Assembly: GCF_004365655.1 (NCBI RefSeq)
Contig: NZ_SOEO01000003.1
Coordinates: 62,001-126,000, forward strand
Direction of reading: 5' to 3'
DNA length: 64,000 nt
DNA from: Epilithonimonas xixisoli
GTDB taxonomy: Bacteria > Bacteroidota > Bacteroidia > Flavobacteriales > Weeksellaceae
Shown here: positions 1-7,715 of the stretch, one piece after another
Layout: every line of letters starts with the position of its first letter
How positions within the stretch are numbered: the first letter of the stretch is position 1
The notes under the pieces: model-generated
Told to the model about the DNA's origin: nothing
Databases searched by the model: none
Seen by the model: the letters and a program-made list of their open reading frames with translations, nothing else
Translations under genes and position numbers: made by a program

Positions 1-311
1 TGGAAGCGATTTATCCTGAAAAAAGAGATGTGAATGAAAGTGCTTATCTCGGCGATTTGATTGTAACAGCATATTCCTTATTCTCAAGAAACAGAAATCT
101 TGGAAACTTGATTGGAAAAGGTTACACCGTGAAATCTGCAATCCAATCGATGAGTATGGTGGCAGAAGGTTATTACGCAACGAAAGGAATTTACTCAATC
201 TGCGAGGAGAAAAAATTGAAATTGCCGATTATCAACGCTGTTTACGACATTCTTTATGAAGGAAAAAATGCGGAGAAACAATTTGCAAAGCTGACCGACA
301 GATTGACTTAG
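1..311 (+). CDS. gpsA: Glycerol-3-phosphate dehydrogenase [NAD(P)+], C-terminal part
   Basis: The gene enters from the left edge; the reading frame is open from base 3 to the TAG at 309-311, so only about the last 102 residues are present. GpsA reduces dihydroxyacetone phosphate to sn-glycerol 3-phosphate, the backbone for phospholipids, in the cytoplasm. The visible part matches the all-helical C-terminal substrate domain: a DLIVTAYS stretch, a SRNRNLG stretch that contains the family's conserved Arg-Asn, and a later GYYATKGIYSIC helix. Identification rests on these C-terminal motifs only. A GTG at 30 could be mistaken for a start but lies inside the conserved domain, so this is a window truncation and not a short gene. 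Confidence 0.9.
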   Translation, partial: EAIYPEKRDVNESAYLGDLIVTAYSLFSRNRNLGNLIGKGYTVKSAIQSMSMVAEGYYATKGIYSICEEKKLKLPIINAVYDILYEGKNAEKQFAKLTDRLT

Positions 312-405
312 TAATTAATTAACAAAACATTACGATTTTCTATGATTTGATTGGAATAGAATTTGCGAAATTTGATTCGTTAAAAAAACAAACACAAAAA
401 CAAAA

Positions 406-747
406 ATGAAATATTCAAAATTAAAACTGGCTCAGGAGGCCATCAAACACAAAGGTTTTCTCCAGAAGATTCCTTCCGTGTACCGAATGTTCAAATTATG
501 GTACAGAGGCGAATATAAAATGAAATTCACCGATGTCTTGATTCCCGCTTTGGCATTGATCTATGTCATTTCGCCAATCGATATCATTCCGGATTTTGTG
601 CCTGTTGTAGGCGCTTTGGATGATTTGGCAATCTTAGCTTTGGCCATTCCAATGCTGATGAAAGAAGTGGATAAATTCTTGCTTTGGGAAAGCCAACTAA
701 GAAAAGGAAATAAAGAAATTCAGGATGCTGAAATAGTAGAAAAATAA
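406..747 (+). CDS. YkvA family protein (DUF1232), small membrane protein
   Basis: 113 residues. The middle carries the DUF1232 signature: a hydrophobic stretch at about residues 45-60 followed by SPIDIIPDFVPVVGALDD, typical of YkvA proteins, then a second hydrophobic stretch (ILALAIPMLM). The biochemical role of the family is unknown; it is predicted to sit in the inner membrane. It starts about 95 nt after gpsA on the same strand and ends at a strong hairpin, so it could be co-transcribed with gpsA or have its own promoter; I found no clean TAnnTTTG box. The start ATG follows an A-rich stretch common before flavobacterial starts. Confidence 0.85.
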   Translation: MKYSKLKLAQEAIKHKGFLQKIPSVYRMFKLWYRGEYKMKFTDVLIPALALIYVISPIDIIPDFVPVVGALDDLAILALAIPMLMKEVDKFLLWESQLRKGNKEIQDAEIVEK

Positions 748-780
748 AAATCCCGATTCAAATTTTGAATCGGGATTTTT
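746..780. terminator. Bidirectional hairpin terminator
   Basis: A near-perfect inverted repeat (AAAAATCCCGATTC pairing with GAATCGGGATTTTT) sits between two convergent genes, with A and T runs on both sides, so it can end transcripts from either strand. Confidence 0.9.
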
Positions 781-784
781 ATTT

Positions 785-1033
785 TTAAACGCTGATAACT
801 TCTTGTATCTCCGGCGCAAATTGCTTGATGGTGTTTTCCACACCCAGTTTCATCGTAGAAGCGCTGATACCACAGCTAGAACAGTTTCCAAGCAGTTTTA
901 CAAAAACTTTGTCATCCTGCACATCTACTAGCTCAATATCGCCACCATCTTTTTGCAAAAACGGACGAATGCTGTCCAAAGCGTCCATCACTTTGGTTAC
1001 CAGTTCTTCTTGAATTTGATTAATATTATTCAT
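785..1033 (-). CDS. NifU C-terminal-domain Fe-S scaffold protein
   Basis: 82 residues, consisting of just the NifU-like (Nfu) C-terminal domain, with the cluster-binding pair C51-S-S-C54 in the LLGNCSSCGIS context and the N-terminal IRPFLQKDGGDIEL signature of the family. Nfu proteins carry an Fe-S cluster and pass it to apoproteins in the cytosol. It lies 4 nt after the Mrp/NBP35-type ATPase on the same strand, so the two form an Fe-S cluster assembly operon; the pairing itself supports the role of both. There is no N-terminal A-type scaffold domain as in NfuA. Confidence 0.92.
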   Translation of the reverse strand: MNNINQIQEELVTKVMDALDSIRPFLQKDGGDIELVDVQDDKVFVKLLGNCSSCGISASTMKLGVENTIKQFAPEIQEVISV

Positions 1034-1037
1034 TTTA

Positions 1038-2147
1038 TTATTTTTTCTTAGGCGAGCAACCTGCCATAGTTGTGATTTTCACAGCCTCGGTCGGTGGCAA
1101 ATTTGTGTTTCTTTCTACAAGGCTTTCCACCATATTCTGAGCAGTCTTGATGTAGATTTCAGATATTTTAGAATCCTTTTGTAGCGCCGCTGGTCTTCCA
1201 ACGTCACCCGCTTCTCTAATGCTTTGAATCAATGGAATCTCTCCCAAAACTGGAATTCCCAAATCCTCTGCCATAAACTGAGCACCTTGTTTTCCAAAGA
1301 TATAATATTTATTGTCTGGTAGCTCTTCTGGCGTGAAATAAGCCATATTTTCTATCAATCCCAAAACCGGAATGTTGATACTTTCCATATTGAACATTGC
1401 GATTCCCTTTCTCACATCTGCCAAAGCAACGTGTTGAGGTGTACTCACAATCACGGCGCCAGTAACAGGAACTTCCTGAATGATAGACAAATGAATATCA
1501 CCAGTTCCCGGAGGAAGGTCAACCAAAAGGAAATCCAATTCGCCCCAATCAGCATCACGAATCATTTGATTCAATGCTTTGGAAGCCATTGGCCCTCTCC
1601 AGACAACCGCTTGATTTGCTCCTGAAAAATATCCGATTGACAGCATTTTCACACCATAATTTTCGATTGGCTTCATCAGGTTTCTGCCGTTCACTTCTAC
1701 AGAGATTGGCTTGTGTCCTTCCGTGTCAAGCATTGTTGGTACAGACGGTCCGTAGATATCAGCATCCAGCAATCCAACTTTGAATCCCATTTTTGCCAAT
1801 GTCACCGCAAGATTTGCCGCAACAGTAGATTTCCCAACGCCACCTTTTCCGGAAGCAATTGCGATGATATTTTGAATTCCAGCAATTTGCTTTCCTTTGA
1901 TTTCGTTTGTCACAGGAGTGGCAGGCAATTCAGGGGAAGTTATTTTCAATTTCAAGTTGATGTGTTCGCCAAATTCCGAAGCAAAAGCTTGTTTCATAGC
2001 AACTTCCAATTTCTTTTTCTCGTGCATTGCAGGCGAGTGCGAGGTCATATCGATATACACATCATCACCCATCACTTGGAAATTACTCACAAGGTCATCC
2101 ACTTCTATCTCTTTCAGAAAATCCTGAACTTTTGATTTCGTTAGCAT
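1038..2147 (-). CDS. Mrp/NBP35 family Fe-S carrier ATPase
   Basis: 369 residues. Residues 1-75 form an MIP18/DUF59-type domain. From about residue 90 there is a ParA/MinD-like ATPase with a deviant Walker A, GKGGVGKST (100-108), the DADIYGPSVP motif typical of Mrp, and VDLPPGTGDIHLSI as Walker B. Members (ApbC, Mrp, Nbp35) load Fe-S clusters on target proteins. The canonical CxxC near the C terminus is not present; one Cys remains in the tail (MAGCSPKKK). First gene of the operon with the NifU-like protein. A TAAATTTG box on the minus strand lies at 2172-2179, about 25 nt before the start. The family is firm; the specific client proteins cannot be told. Confidence 0.92.
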   Translation of the reverse strand: MLTKSKVQDFLKEIEVDDLVSNFQVMGDDVYIDMTSHSPAMHEKKKLEVAMKQAFASEFGEHINLKLKITSPELPATPVTNEIKGKQIAGIQNIIAIASGKGGVGKSTVAANLAVTLAKMGFKVGLLDADIYGPSVPTMLDTEGHKPISVEVNGRNLMKPIENYGVKMLSIGYFSGANQAVVWRGPMASKALNQMIRDADWGELDFLLVDLPPGTGDIHLSIIQEVPVTGAVIVSTPQHVALADVRKGIAMFNMESINIPVLGLIENMAYFTPEELPDNKYYIFGKQGAQFMAEDLGIPVLGEIPLIQSIREAGDVGRPAALQKDSKISEIYIKTAQNMVESLVERNTNLPPTEAVKITTMAGCSPKKK

Positions 2148-2171
2148 AAAATTTATTATTCTTTGTGACTA

Positions 2172-2179
2172 CAAATTTA
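2172..2179 (-). promoter_or_regulatory. Candidate -7 promoter box of mrp-nifU
   Basis: Minus-strand TAAATTTG fits the flavobacterial TAnnTTTG consensus just upstream of mrp. A TTG that could serve as -33 lies 24 nt further upstream, which is longer than usual, so only the -7 box is claimed. Confidence 0.45.
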
Positions 2180-2261
2180 CGGATTTTAAAATTAATTTAG
2201 AATCAATACGATTTGTGATTTTGTCTATCTGGATGATTTTTGGCAGGTTAGGTTGGTTAGG

Positions 2262-2330
2262 AGAGTTTGAGCGTTCGAGCGAAAAGTACCAATTAAAAAC
2301 TCTCAAACTCTCCCACACTCCAACTCAATC
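2262..2330. repeat. CTCTCAAACTCTC-type low-complexity repeat
   Basis: A run of ACTCTCAAACTCTCCC and ACTCCAACTC units, preceded by GAGAGTTTGAGCG, so that the two halves can pair. Similar units (CTCCAACTCTCGAACTCTC) recur inside waaA near 36866. No gene is supported here; an open frame at 2215-2493 is an artefact of the repeats. Confidence 0.6.
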
Positions 2331-2440
2331 AGGAGCCGGGAACCTGCTGTCCGTTGCGATCTTTTTTGCATTACGTTTTGTCAGGCTGAGGTTCTCGAAG
2401 CCCACGCAAAAAAGGATTTCCACTACCATCAGGGCTAGGG
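2331..2440 (+). repeat. Two-arm intergenic repeat, copy A
   Basis: Starts AGGAGCCGGG, has a CCGTTGCGATCTTTTTTGC arm, a short middle, and a GCAAAAAAGGATTTCCACTA arm that ends AGGGCTAGGG. The same arms in the same order occur, reverse-complemented, at 31421-31518, and a related version occurs at 17752-17890 and 35724-35857. The T-rich and A-rich arm ends are complementary, so the unit can fold into an imperfect long hairpin. Confidence 0.7.
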
Positions 2441-2481
2441 AGTTTGTACATCAATTTGAACTTATGTCAATAAACACAATT

Positions 2482-2557
2482 TTGTCATTCTGAAAGAATC
2501 TCAACAGTTTAGATTGACTTCATCTAACTACTTTGTTAGTTTTCCTCCGGAATGACA
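2482..2557 (+). repeat. TTGTCATTC/GAATGACAA palindromic repeat, long version
   Basis: Bounded by TTTGTCATTC and GAATGACAA inverted ends, with AAGAATCTCAACAGTTTAG inside. It is the same as the copy at 4198-4251 except for an extra roughly 27-nt stretch (GACTTCATCTAACTACTTTG and the next few bases) before CCTCCGG. Confidence 0.75.
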
Positions 2558-2596
2558 ATTATTACAGATTATCTTTTAGTAAATTTCATTTGAAGA

Positions 2597-2685
2597 GCCA
2601 CGAAGTGTCTCAATATCAGTAGCGTCGGGTGAAACCCGATGTCAATCAGATGCCACGATGAAAAAGCCCTGAAGGGGCGAAATGT
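2597..2685 (+). repeat. GAA-loop hairpin array, three hairpins
   Basis: Three short stem-loops, each with a GAA loop (centres at 2602-2604, 2631-2633 and 2671-2673). The stems are CCAC/GTG with one mismatch, TCGGGT/ACCCGA and GCCCT/GGGGC. AATATCAGTAG follows the first and GAAATGT follows the last, as in the copies at 33680 and 59801. It abuts the 3' end of the minus-strand hydrolase gene. Confidence 0.7.
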
Positions 2686-4134
2686 TTACTCAACCTTAAT
2701 GGTCAAATTATTATCATTAGGATTTCCATTGTTGTTAAGTGCACTGTAAGGTGTCGTAAACCAACCATTCTTATTCATCACAAATCGGAATTCATAAATC
2801 TTTCCTTTCTCGAATTGAGATTTTGGCAAAACCAATTCAAACCTGTTTTTGTCCTTTAAAACCATTTGATAAGCTGTATTCCCAGGATTCCAATCATTGA
2901 ATGAACCAGCAACAGATATTTTATCTATAGCTTCAGCATTTAAATCTTTAGGGATTTTGTAAGTGAAAATCACTTTATCATTCTCAATTCTATAACCATA
3001 GATTTCTTTTTTGATATGAGGCTTATTAATAATTTCAGAAGCAACCGATTCTTCTCTTGACCAATAAGGATTCTCTAAATGTTTATCAATCAATCCTGCA
3101 ATATGGTTGACTATAAAATAAAGAGGTGGAAAAGAATTGTATTTGTAACCGTTCGACATAAAAATGATTGATAAATCATTATCAGGAAAAATACTGTAAG
3201 CGCTCACGTTTCCGCCGGAAAAACCATAAGACGTTACATTTCCAGTTTTGGTAATTTCCCAGCCGTGCGCAAAAACATCTTGTTTATTGGTATAATCAAA
3301 AGGTTTCCACATCAACGTTTTTGTTTCGTCTTTTAGGAATTTGTTGGAGTCTAGGTTGATGTTCCATTGTAAAAAATCTGGAAGGGAAATTGCCAGTCCA
3401 TTAGCAGGATGCGCTCTCAAACCACCAACGTGCGTAGATTTTTTAAACTGTTTCAGAGAATCATTATATCTGTAAAACTGAATACGATTCGGAATTTTTT
3501 CAAAAGAATTGGAATTGAATATGATTCTATTCTTAGCATCAGAAAACTGATTTTTCAAAACAAAATCCTCAAATTTTTGTCCGGTTATTTTTTCTGTAAT
3601 CATTGCCAACATCATATAATTAGTCTGATTATAACTGTATTGATTACCAGTTTCGAATTCCATTTTTTCTTTAGACAGTCGTTCAAAAACTTCAGAGTTG
3701 GAAATGTTTGTAGGTAAATTATGGCGTTCAAAATCAGGAATGCCAGATGAATGCGACAACAGATTTTTTATTTTCACATCTTGCCATTCTTTCGGAAGAT
3801 TGTCAACATACTTCGAAATTTTATCTTCAAGAGAAAGTTGTCCTTTTTCAATCAATTGGAAAACAGCAATATTGGTAATCAATTTCGTCGTAGAGTAAAC
3901 CCTGAAAAGCGAATTAGAATCCACTTTTTTATCAGACTCCAAATTTTCTCTGCCGTAATATTTTTGAAAAATTATTTTATCATTCTTTACAACGCCAACT
4001 GCCAAACCCGGAATATCGTAAGTTTTCATCACTTCGGCCAGGTAATTGTCGATTGATTTTGTTTGCTCTGTTTTTTGACAAAATCCTAAAAATGAAAGAT
4101 TTAAAAAGAATAAGATTAAAAAGGCTTGTTTCAT
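2686..4134 (-). CDS. Exported serine hydrolase (beta-lactamase family) with C-terminal CBM48-like domain
   Basis: 482 residues with a signal peptide (about 1-19). Residues 25-350 are a class C beta-lactamase/DD-peptidase type fold: nucleophile motif S81-T-T-K84, LLSHSSGIPDF typical of esterase-like members, and YNQTNY (168-173) in the place of the Tyr-x-Asn motif. The last 80 residues (from about 400) resemble an early-set/CBM48 glycogen-binding domain: VAGSFNDWNPG and a later YEFRFVMNKNGW. It probably acts in the periplasm or on the surface; the substrate (peptidoglycan, ester or lactam) cannot be read. The fusion recalls a protein whose activity is tied to glycan binding, but the binding domain may equally be structural. 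A true resistance beta-lactamase is less likely. Confidence 0.82.
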   Translation of the reverse strand: MKQAFLILFFLNLSFLGFCQKTEQTKSIDNYLAEVMKTYDIPGLAVGVVKNDKIIFQKYYGRENLESDKKVDSNSLFRVYSTTKLITNIAVFQLIEKGQLSLEDKISKYVDNLPKEWQDVKIKNLLSHSSGIPDFERHNLPTNISNSEVFERLSKEKMEFETGNQYSYNQTNYMMLAMITEKITGQKFEDFVLKNQFSDAKNRIIFNSNSFEKIPNRIQFYRYNDSLKQFKKSTHVGGLRAHPANGLAISLPDFLQWNINLDSNKFLKDETKTLMWKPFDYTNKQDVFAHGWEITKTGNVTSYGFSGGNVSAYSIFPDNDLSIIFMSNGYKYNSFPPLYFIVNHIAGLIDKHLENPYWSREESVASEIINKPHIKKEIYGYRIENDKVIFTYKIPKDLNAEAIDKISVAGSFNDWNPGNTAYQMVLKDKNRFELVLPKSQFEKGKIYEFRFVMNKNGWFTTPYSALNNNGNPNDNNLTIKVE

Positions 4135-4197
4135 TGGTTATCGGTTTACGACATTAGGACAATTCTAAGCTTTGATTTGTTACATCACTAAAACGCA

Positions 4198-4251
4198 ATT
4201 TTGTCATTCTGAAAGAATCTCAACAGTTTAGATTCCTCCGGAATGACAAAA
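4198..4251 (+). repeat. TTGTCATTC/GAATGACAA palindromic repeat, short version
   Basis: The ends TTTTGTCATTC and GAATGACAAAA are inverted repeats, with AAGAATCTCAACAGTTTAG and CCTCCG between. It shares about 35 consecutive identical bases with the copy at 2482. It lies between two minus-strand genes. Confidence 0.75.
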
Positions 4252-4275
4252 TTATATATATAGTAAAATAAATAT

Positions 4276-5511
4276 CTAACTCTCCAATTGCCCTTCCCAC
4301 TTACTCACAGCAGAAGTAGCCAAGGCATTGCCCAAAACATTCGTCATACTTCTTCCCATATCGCAGAAATGGTCAATTGGTAGAATCAAAGCAATACCTT
4401 CAACTGGAATATCAAACATTCCACACGCGGCCACGATGATTACCAAACTTGCTCTTGGAACGCCGGCGATTCCTTTACTCGTTAGCATCAAAACCAAAAG
4501 CATTATGATTTGTTGCCCCAATGGCATATCAATACCATAAATCTGAGCAATGAAAATTGAGGCAAACGTCATATACATCATACTTCCGTCTAGATTGAAG
4601 GAATATCCCAATGGCAAAATGAACGAAACAATACGGCTGTTGCAACCAAATCTTTCCAATTCTTCTACCAATTTCGGGAAAACAGCTTCGGAACTTGTGG
4701 TGGAAAATGCAATCAACAAAGGTTCTTTGATTCTTCTCAACAATTCGAAAAGTCTTTTGCCCAGAATCATATAGCCAACCAAAAGCAAAACTGCCCAGAG
4801 AACCGCCAAAGCAAAAAAGAAATCGCGCAAATAGATGGCGTAAACTTTGAAAATCTCAAAACCATTCGTGGCAACCACCGCAGAAATCGCTCCGAATACG
4901 CCTAATGGAGCAACCCACATTATGTAGCCAACCATTTTCAAAATCGCGTGGGCAATCACGTCCAGTCCTTTGATGACAGGCTTTACGTAATCTTCACCCA
5001 TCGCAGACAATGCAATCCCGAACATCACGGAGAAGACAACGATTTGAAGTACTTCATTGGTAGCAAATGCTTCGAATAAACTTTTAGGGATGATATGTTT
5101 CACAAAGTCTTCCATCGAGAATCCTTTGCTGTTGCTCACGATTTCGGAAGCGGAAGAAGTATCTGTGATTGGAAGTTGTGTCACGTGACCAGGCTCCAAC
5201 CAATTTACCAAAACCAATCCGATTGTCAATGAAACCAAAGATGCTGTGATAAACCAAAGCATCGCCTTCGTCCCAACACGTCCAACCATTTTGATGTCAC
5301 CCATTTTTGCAATTCCCACAACCAAAGTCGAAAAAACCAACGGTGCAATAATCATCTGAATCAGACGGATAAAAATAGTTCCCAGCAACTTGATGTTTTT
5401 GGCAAATTCTTCTTTAGAATCGGGATAAGTTGTGTGGACAATTCCTCCTAAGACAACGCCCAAAATCAATGCGAAAATAATGGCGAAAAACAGTTTATTC
5501 TGACCTTTCAT
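4276..5511 (-). CDS. Dicarboxylate/amino acid:cation symporter (GltP/DctA family)
   Basis: 411 residues, multiple membrane segments, and the standard length of the DAACS family. Signatures are AFSTTSSEAVFPKL (the serine-rich re-entrant loop, about 270-285), FNLDGSMMYM (the NMDGT-like cation/substrate site with Asp kept) and LTSKGIAGVPRAS. It imports glutamate, aspartate or C4-dicarboxylates with Na+ or H+. The loop reads STTSSE rather than the usual SSSSxT, and NLDGS replaces NMDGT; both are seen in members of the family outside proteobacteria, so I do not assign a substrate. It stands alone between repeat-rich gaps. Confidence 0.9.
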   Translation of the reverse strand: MKGQNKLFFAIIFALILGVVLGGIVHTTYPDSKEEFAKNIKLLGTIFIRLIQMIIAPLVFSTLVVGIAKMGDIKMVGRVGTKAMLWFITASLVSLTIGLVLVNWLEPGHVTQLPITDTSSASEIVSNSKGFSMEDFVKHIIPKSLFEAFATNEVLQIVVFSVMFGIALSAMGEDYVKPVIKGLDVIAHAILKMVGYIMWVAPLGVFGAISAVVATNGFEIFKVYAIYLRDFFFALAVLWAVLLLVGYMILGKRLFELLRRIKEPLLIAFSTTSSEAVFPKLVEELERFGCNSRIVSFILPLGYSFNLDGSMMYMTFASIFIAQIYGIDMPLGQQIIMLLVLMLTSKGIAGVPRASLVIIVAACGMFDIPVEGIALILPIDHFCDMGRSMTNVLGNALATSAVSKWEGQLES

Positions 5512-5540
5512 ATGTAACTTTTATTATAAATTCTAATTTT

Positions 5541-5692
5541 TTTAAACGCAAAGATTTCTTTTTTGCGACTTCATATTTTAGAGAGCAAAGGAACGAATGA
5601 ATCCGTTTCTAAGCACTCGCTTCATCATTTGCTTTAGCAAAATCTTTGCTCACTAAAATGTTTTCAGCAATCAAAAATCTTTGCGTTAAAAT
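5541..5692. repeat. AACGCAAAGATTT nested palindromic element, copy 1
   Basis: The outer ends TTTAAACGCAAAGATTT (5541-5557) and AAATCTTTGCGTTAAA (5675-5690) are inverted repeats; an inner pair, GAGCAAAG (5583-5590) and CTTTGCTC (5644-5651), is nested. The same plan is found at 19060-19226. The element fills the divergent gap before the LpxH-like gene. Nothing else is recognisable in 5512-5910. Confidence 0.75.
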
Positions 5693-5910
5693 CACAGCAA
5701 AGCATTTCAAAATGTGCAATGTAAATTGTAACTGAACAAAACTAATATTTTTGAGAGAATAACCACTTATTTTTTAAATTAATATTAAGACAATCAGGAA
5801 ATTCATCCGTTTCGCATCATCAAATATAAAATACGATTCACGCACAGTTCAAATTAGAATTCGTTCTTTGTATAAATCTGATTGTGAATGAAATCGCCCT
5901 TAATCAACGA

Positions 5911-6735
5911 ATGAAAAGAGATGTTGAAATTGTCATTATTTCCGATGTGCATCTTGGAACTTACGGTTGCAAGGCGAAGGAATTGTTGCGCTATCTCAAT
6001 TCCATTCGGCCAAAAACTTTGATTCTGAATGGTGACATCATTGATATTTGGCAATTCAAGAAATCTTATTTTCCGAAATCTCATTTGAAAGTGGTCAAAA
6101 AATTAATCTCATTTGCAACAAAGGAATCGGAGGTTTTTTACATCACGGGCAATCACGATGAAGCGTTCCGAAATTTCACAGATTTCGAATTGGGAAAACT
6201 GAAGTTGTGCAACAAACACGTTCTGAAACTTGGTGACAAAAAAGCCTGGATTTTTCACGGTGACGTTTTTGATGCGTCGGTTCAACATTCCAAATGGATT
6301 GCGAAATTGGGCGGACAAGGTTATGATTTGCTGATTGCGATTAACAATCTCGTGAATTGGTTTTTGGAGAAAATCGGAAGGGAGAAATATTCATTCTCGA
6401 AAAAAATTAAAAATAATGTCAAGAAAGCGGTGAAATACATCGGCGATTTTGAATTGACAGCTTCGGAATTGGCGATAGAAAATAACTTTGATTACGTGAT
6501 TTGTGGACACATTCACCAACCTCAAATCCGTGAAGTGATTGGCAAAAAAGGAAAATGCACTTACTTGAATTCCGGAGATTGGGTGGAAAATCTCTCCGCT
6601 TTGGAATATCAAAATGACGAATGGAAACTCTTCGTCTATGAAGATGAAAAGCACACTTTAATTGACGATGAACCTGAAGAATTAAAAGAAATGAATAGTG
6701 AGGAACTAATGAAAATCGTGACTCAAATAATATAA
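5911..6735 (+). CDS. LpxH-like calcineurin phosphoesterase (UDP-2,3-diacylglucosamine diphosphatase family)
   Basis: About 274 residues from the ATG at 5911. A GTG at 5884 would add nine residues, but the ATG gives MKRDVEIVI directly before the first motif and is preferred. The metal-site motifs are in order: SDVHLG, NGDIIDIW, GNHDE, HGD and CGHIHQPQ. The family includes LpxH, which cleaves UDP-2,3-diacylglucosamine in lipid A synthesis, but also related hydrolases, so the exact substrate is open. It is followed 11 nt later by a glycosyltransferase, suggesting a shared envelope glycolipid role (inference). Confidence 0.83.
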   Translation: MKRDVEIVIISDVHLGTYGCKAKELLRYLNSIRPKTLILNGDIIDIWQFKKSYFPKSHLKVVKKLISFATKESEVFYITGNHDEAFRNFTDFELGKLKLCNKHVLKLGDKKAWIFHGDVFDASVQHSKWIAKLGGQGYDLLIAINNLVNWFLEKIGREKYSFSKKIKNNVKKAVKYIGDFELTASELAIENNFDYVICGHIHQPQIREVIGKKGKCTYLNSGDWVENLSALEYQNDEWKLFVYEDEKHTLIDDEPEELKEMNSEELMKIVTQII

Positions 6736-6746
6736 AAACACAAATA

Positions 6747-7715
6747 ATGAAAATATTATACGCCTTCCAAGGCACAGGAAACGGACATCTCGCCAGAGCT
6801 CAGGAAATCATCCCGATTCTCAAAAAACACGCATTGGTGGACACTTTGATTAGCGGACATCAAACGCAATTGAAATCGGATTTTGATATTGATTTTCGGT
6901 TCAAAGGTGTGTCTTTGCTTTACAACAAAACCGGCGGATTGTCTTACAAAAAAACCTTTCTTGAGAATAATTTTTGCAAGGCGATGAAAGTGATAAAGGA
7001 TTTGGATTTGTCTGCTTATGATTTGATTATCAATGATTTTGAGCCGTTGACAGGTTGGGCTTCCAAACTTCGAGGTTTGCCAATCATCGAGCTGAGTCAT
7101 CAGGCTTCTTTGACTTTTAAGGAAACGCCAAAACCGGAAAAGAAAGATTGGCTGGGAAGTTTGATTCTCAATAATTATGTGCCTTGCAAGAAGAAAATCG
7201 GGTTTCATTTTGATAATTACAATTCAAGTATTAAAAAACCAGTTATTCGTCAGAAAATTAGGAAATTAGAGCCGAATAATCAAGGTCATTATCTGGTTTA
7301 TCTTCCAAGTTTTTCGGATGAGGTGATTACCAATTTTTTGACGAGAATCGATGTTCAGTGGAAGGTTTTTTCCAAATATGCAAAGCAACATCAGAAATTC
7401 AACAATGTGGAGATTTTCCCGATTGATGAAAAAAAATACCTCGAACTTTTCGAATCTTGTGAAGGAATTCTTTGTAATGCTGGTTTCGAAACGCCTGCAG
7501 AAGCTTTGTTTATGAACAAAAAACTATTCGTAATCCCAATTGAAAATCAATACGAACAAGAATGCAACGCCTTTGCTTTGAGTAAAATGGGAATTTCGAC
7601 TTGCGAAAAATTGGATCCAATAAAAATCCGTGAATGGATTAATTCTGAAAATCTAATTGATGTGGATTATCCGGATAACATCGAAAGTATTTTGACGAAA
7701 GAAGTTTTGTATTAA
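6747..7715 (+). CDS. Glycosyltransferase, MJ1255/MurG-like GT-B family
   Basis: 322 residues. The N terminus YAFQGTGNGHLARAQEI matches the GxGH loop of GT-B enzymes related to MurG and the MJ1255/VC2487 family. The C-terminal half has ILCNAGFETPAEAL and an IPIENQYEQECNA region that fits the nucleotide-sugar binding site. It probably transfers a sugar to a lipid or polymer at the inner face of the inner membrane. Second gene after the LpxH-like hydrolase, same operon. Its 3' end overlaps the 3' end of the convergent receptor gene by 4 nt. Confidence 0.8.
   Translation: MKILYAFQGTGNGHLARAQEIIPILKKHALVDTLISGHQTQLKSDFDIDFRFKGVSLLYNKTGGLSYKKTFLENNFCKAMKVIKDLDLSAYDLIINDFEPLTGWASKLRGLPIIELSHQASLTFKETPKPEKKDWLGSLILNNYVPCKKKIGFHFDNYNSSIKKPVIRQKIRKLEPNNQGHYLVYLPSFSDEVITNFLTRIDVQWKVFSKYAKQHQKFNNVEIFPIDEKKYLELFESCEGILCNAGFETPAEALFMNKKLFVIPIENQYEQECNAFALSKMGISTCEKLDPIKIREWINSENLIDVDYPDNIESILTKEVLY

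Noticed and set aside
2215-2493. Open frame of 92 codons in the gap after mrp
   Set aside because: It runs through three repeat families and has no coding signs.
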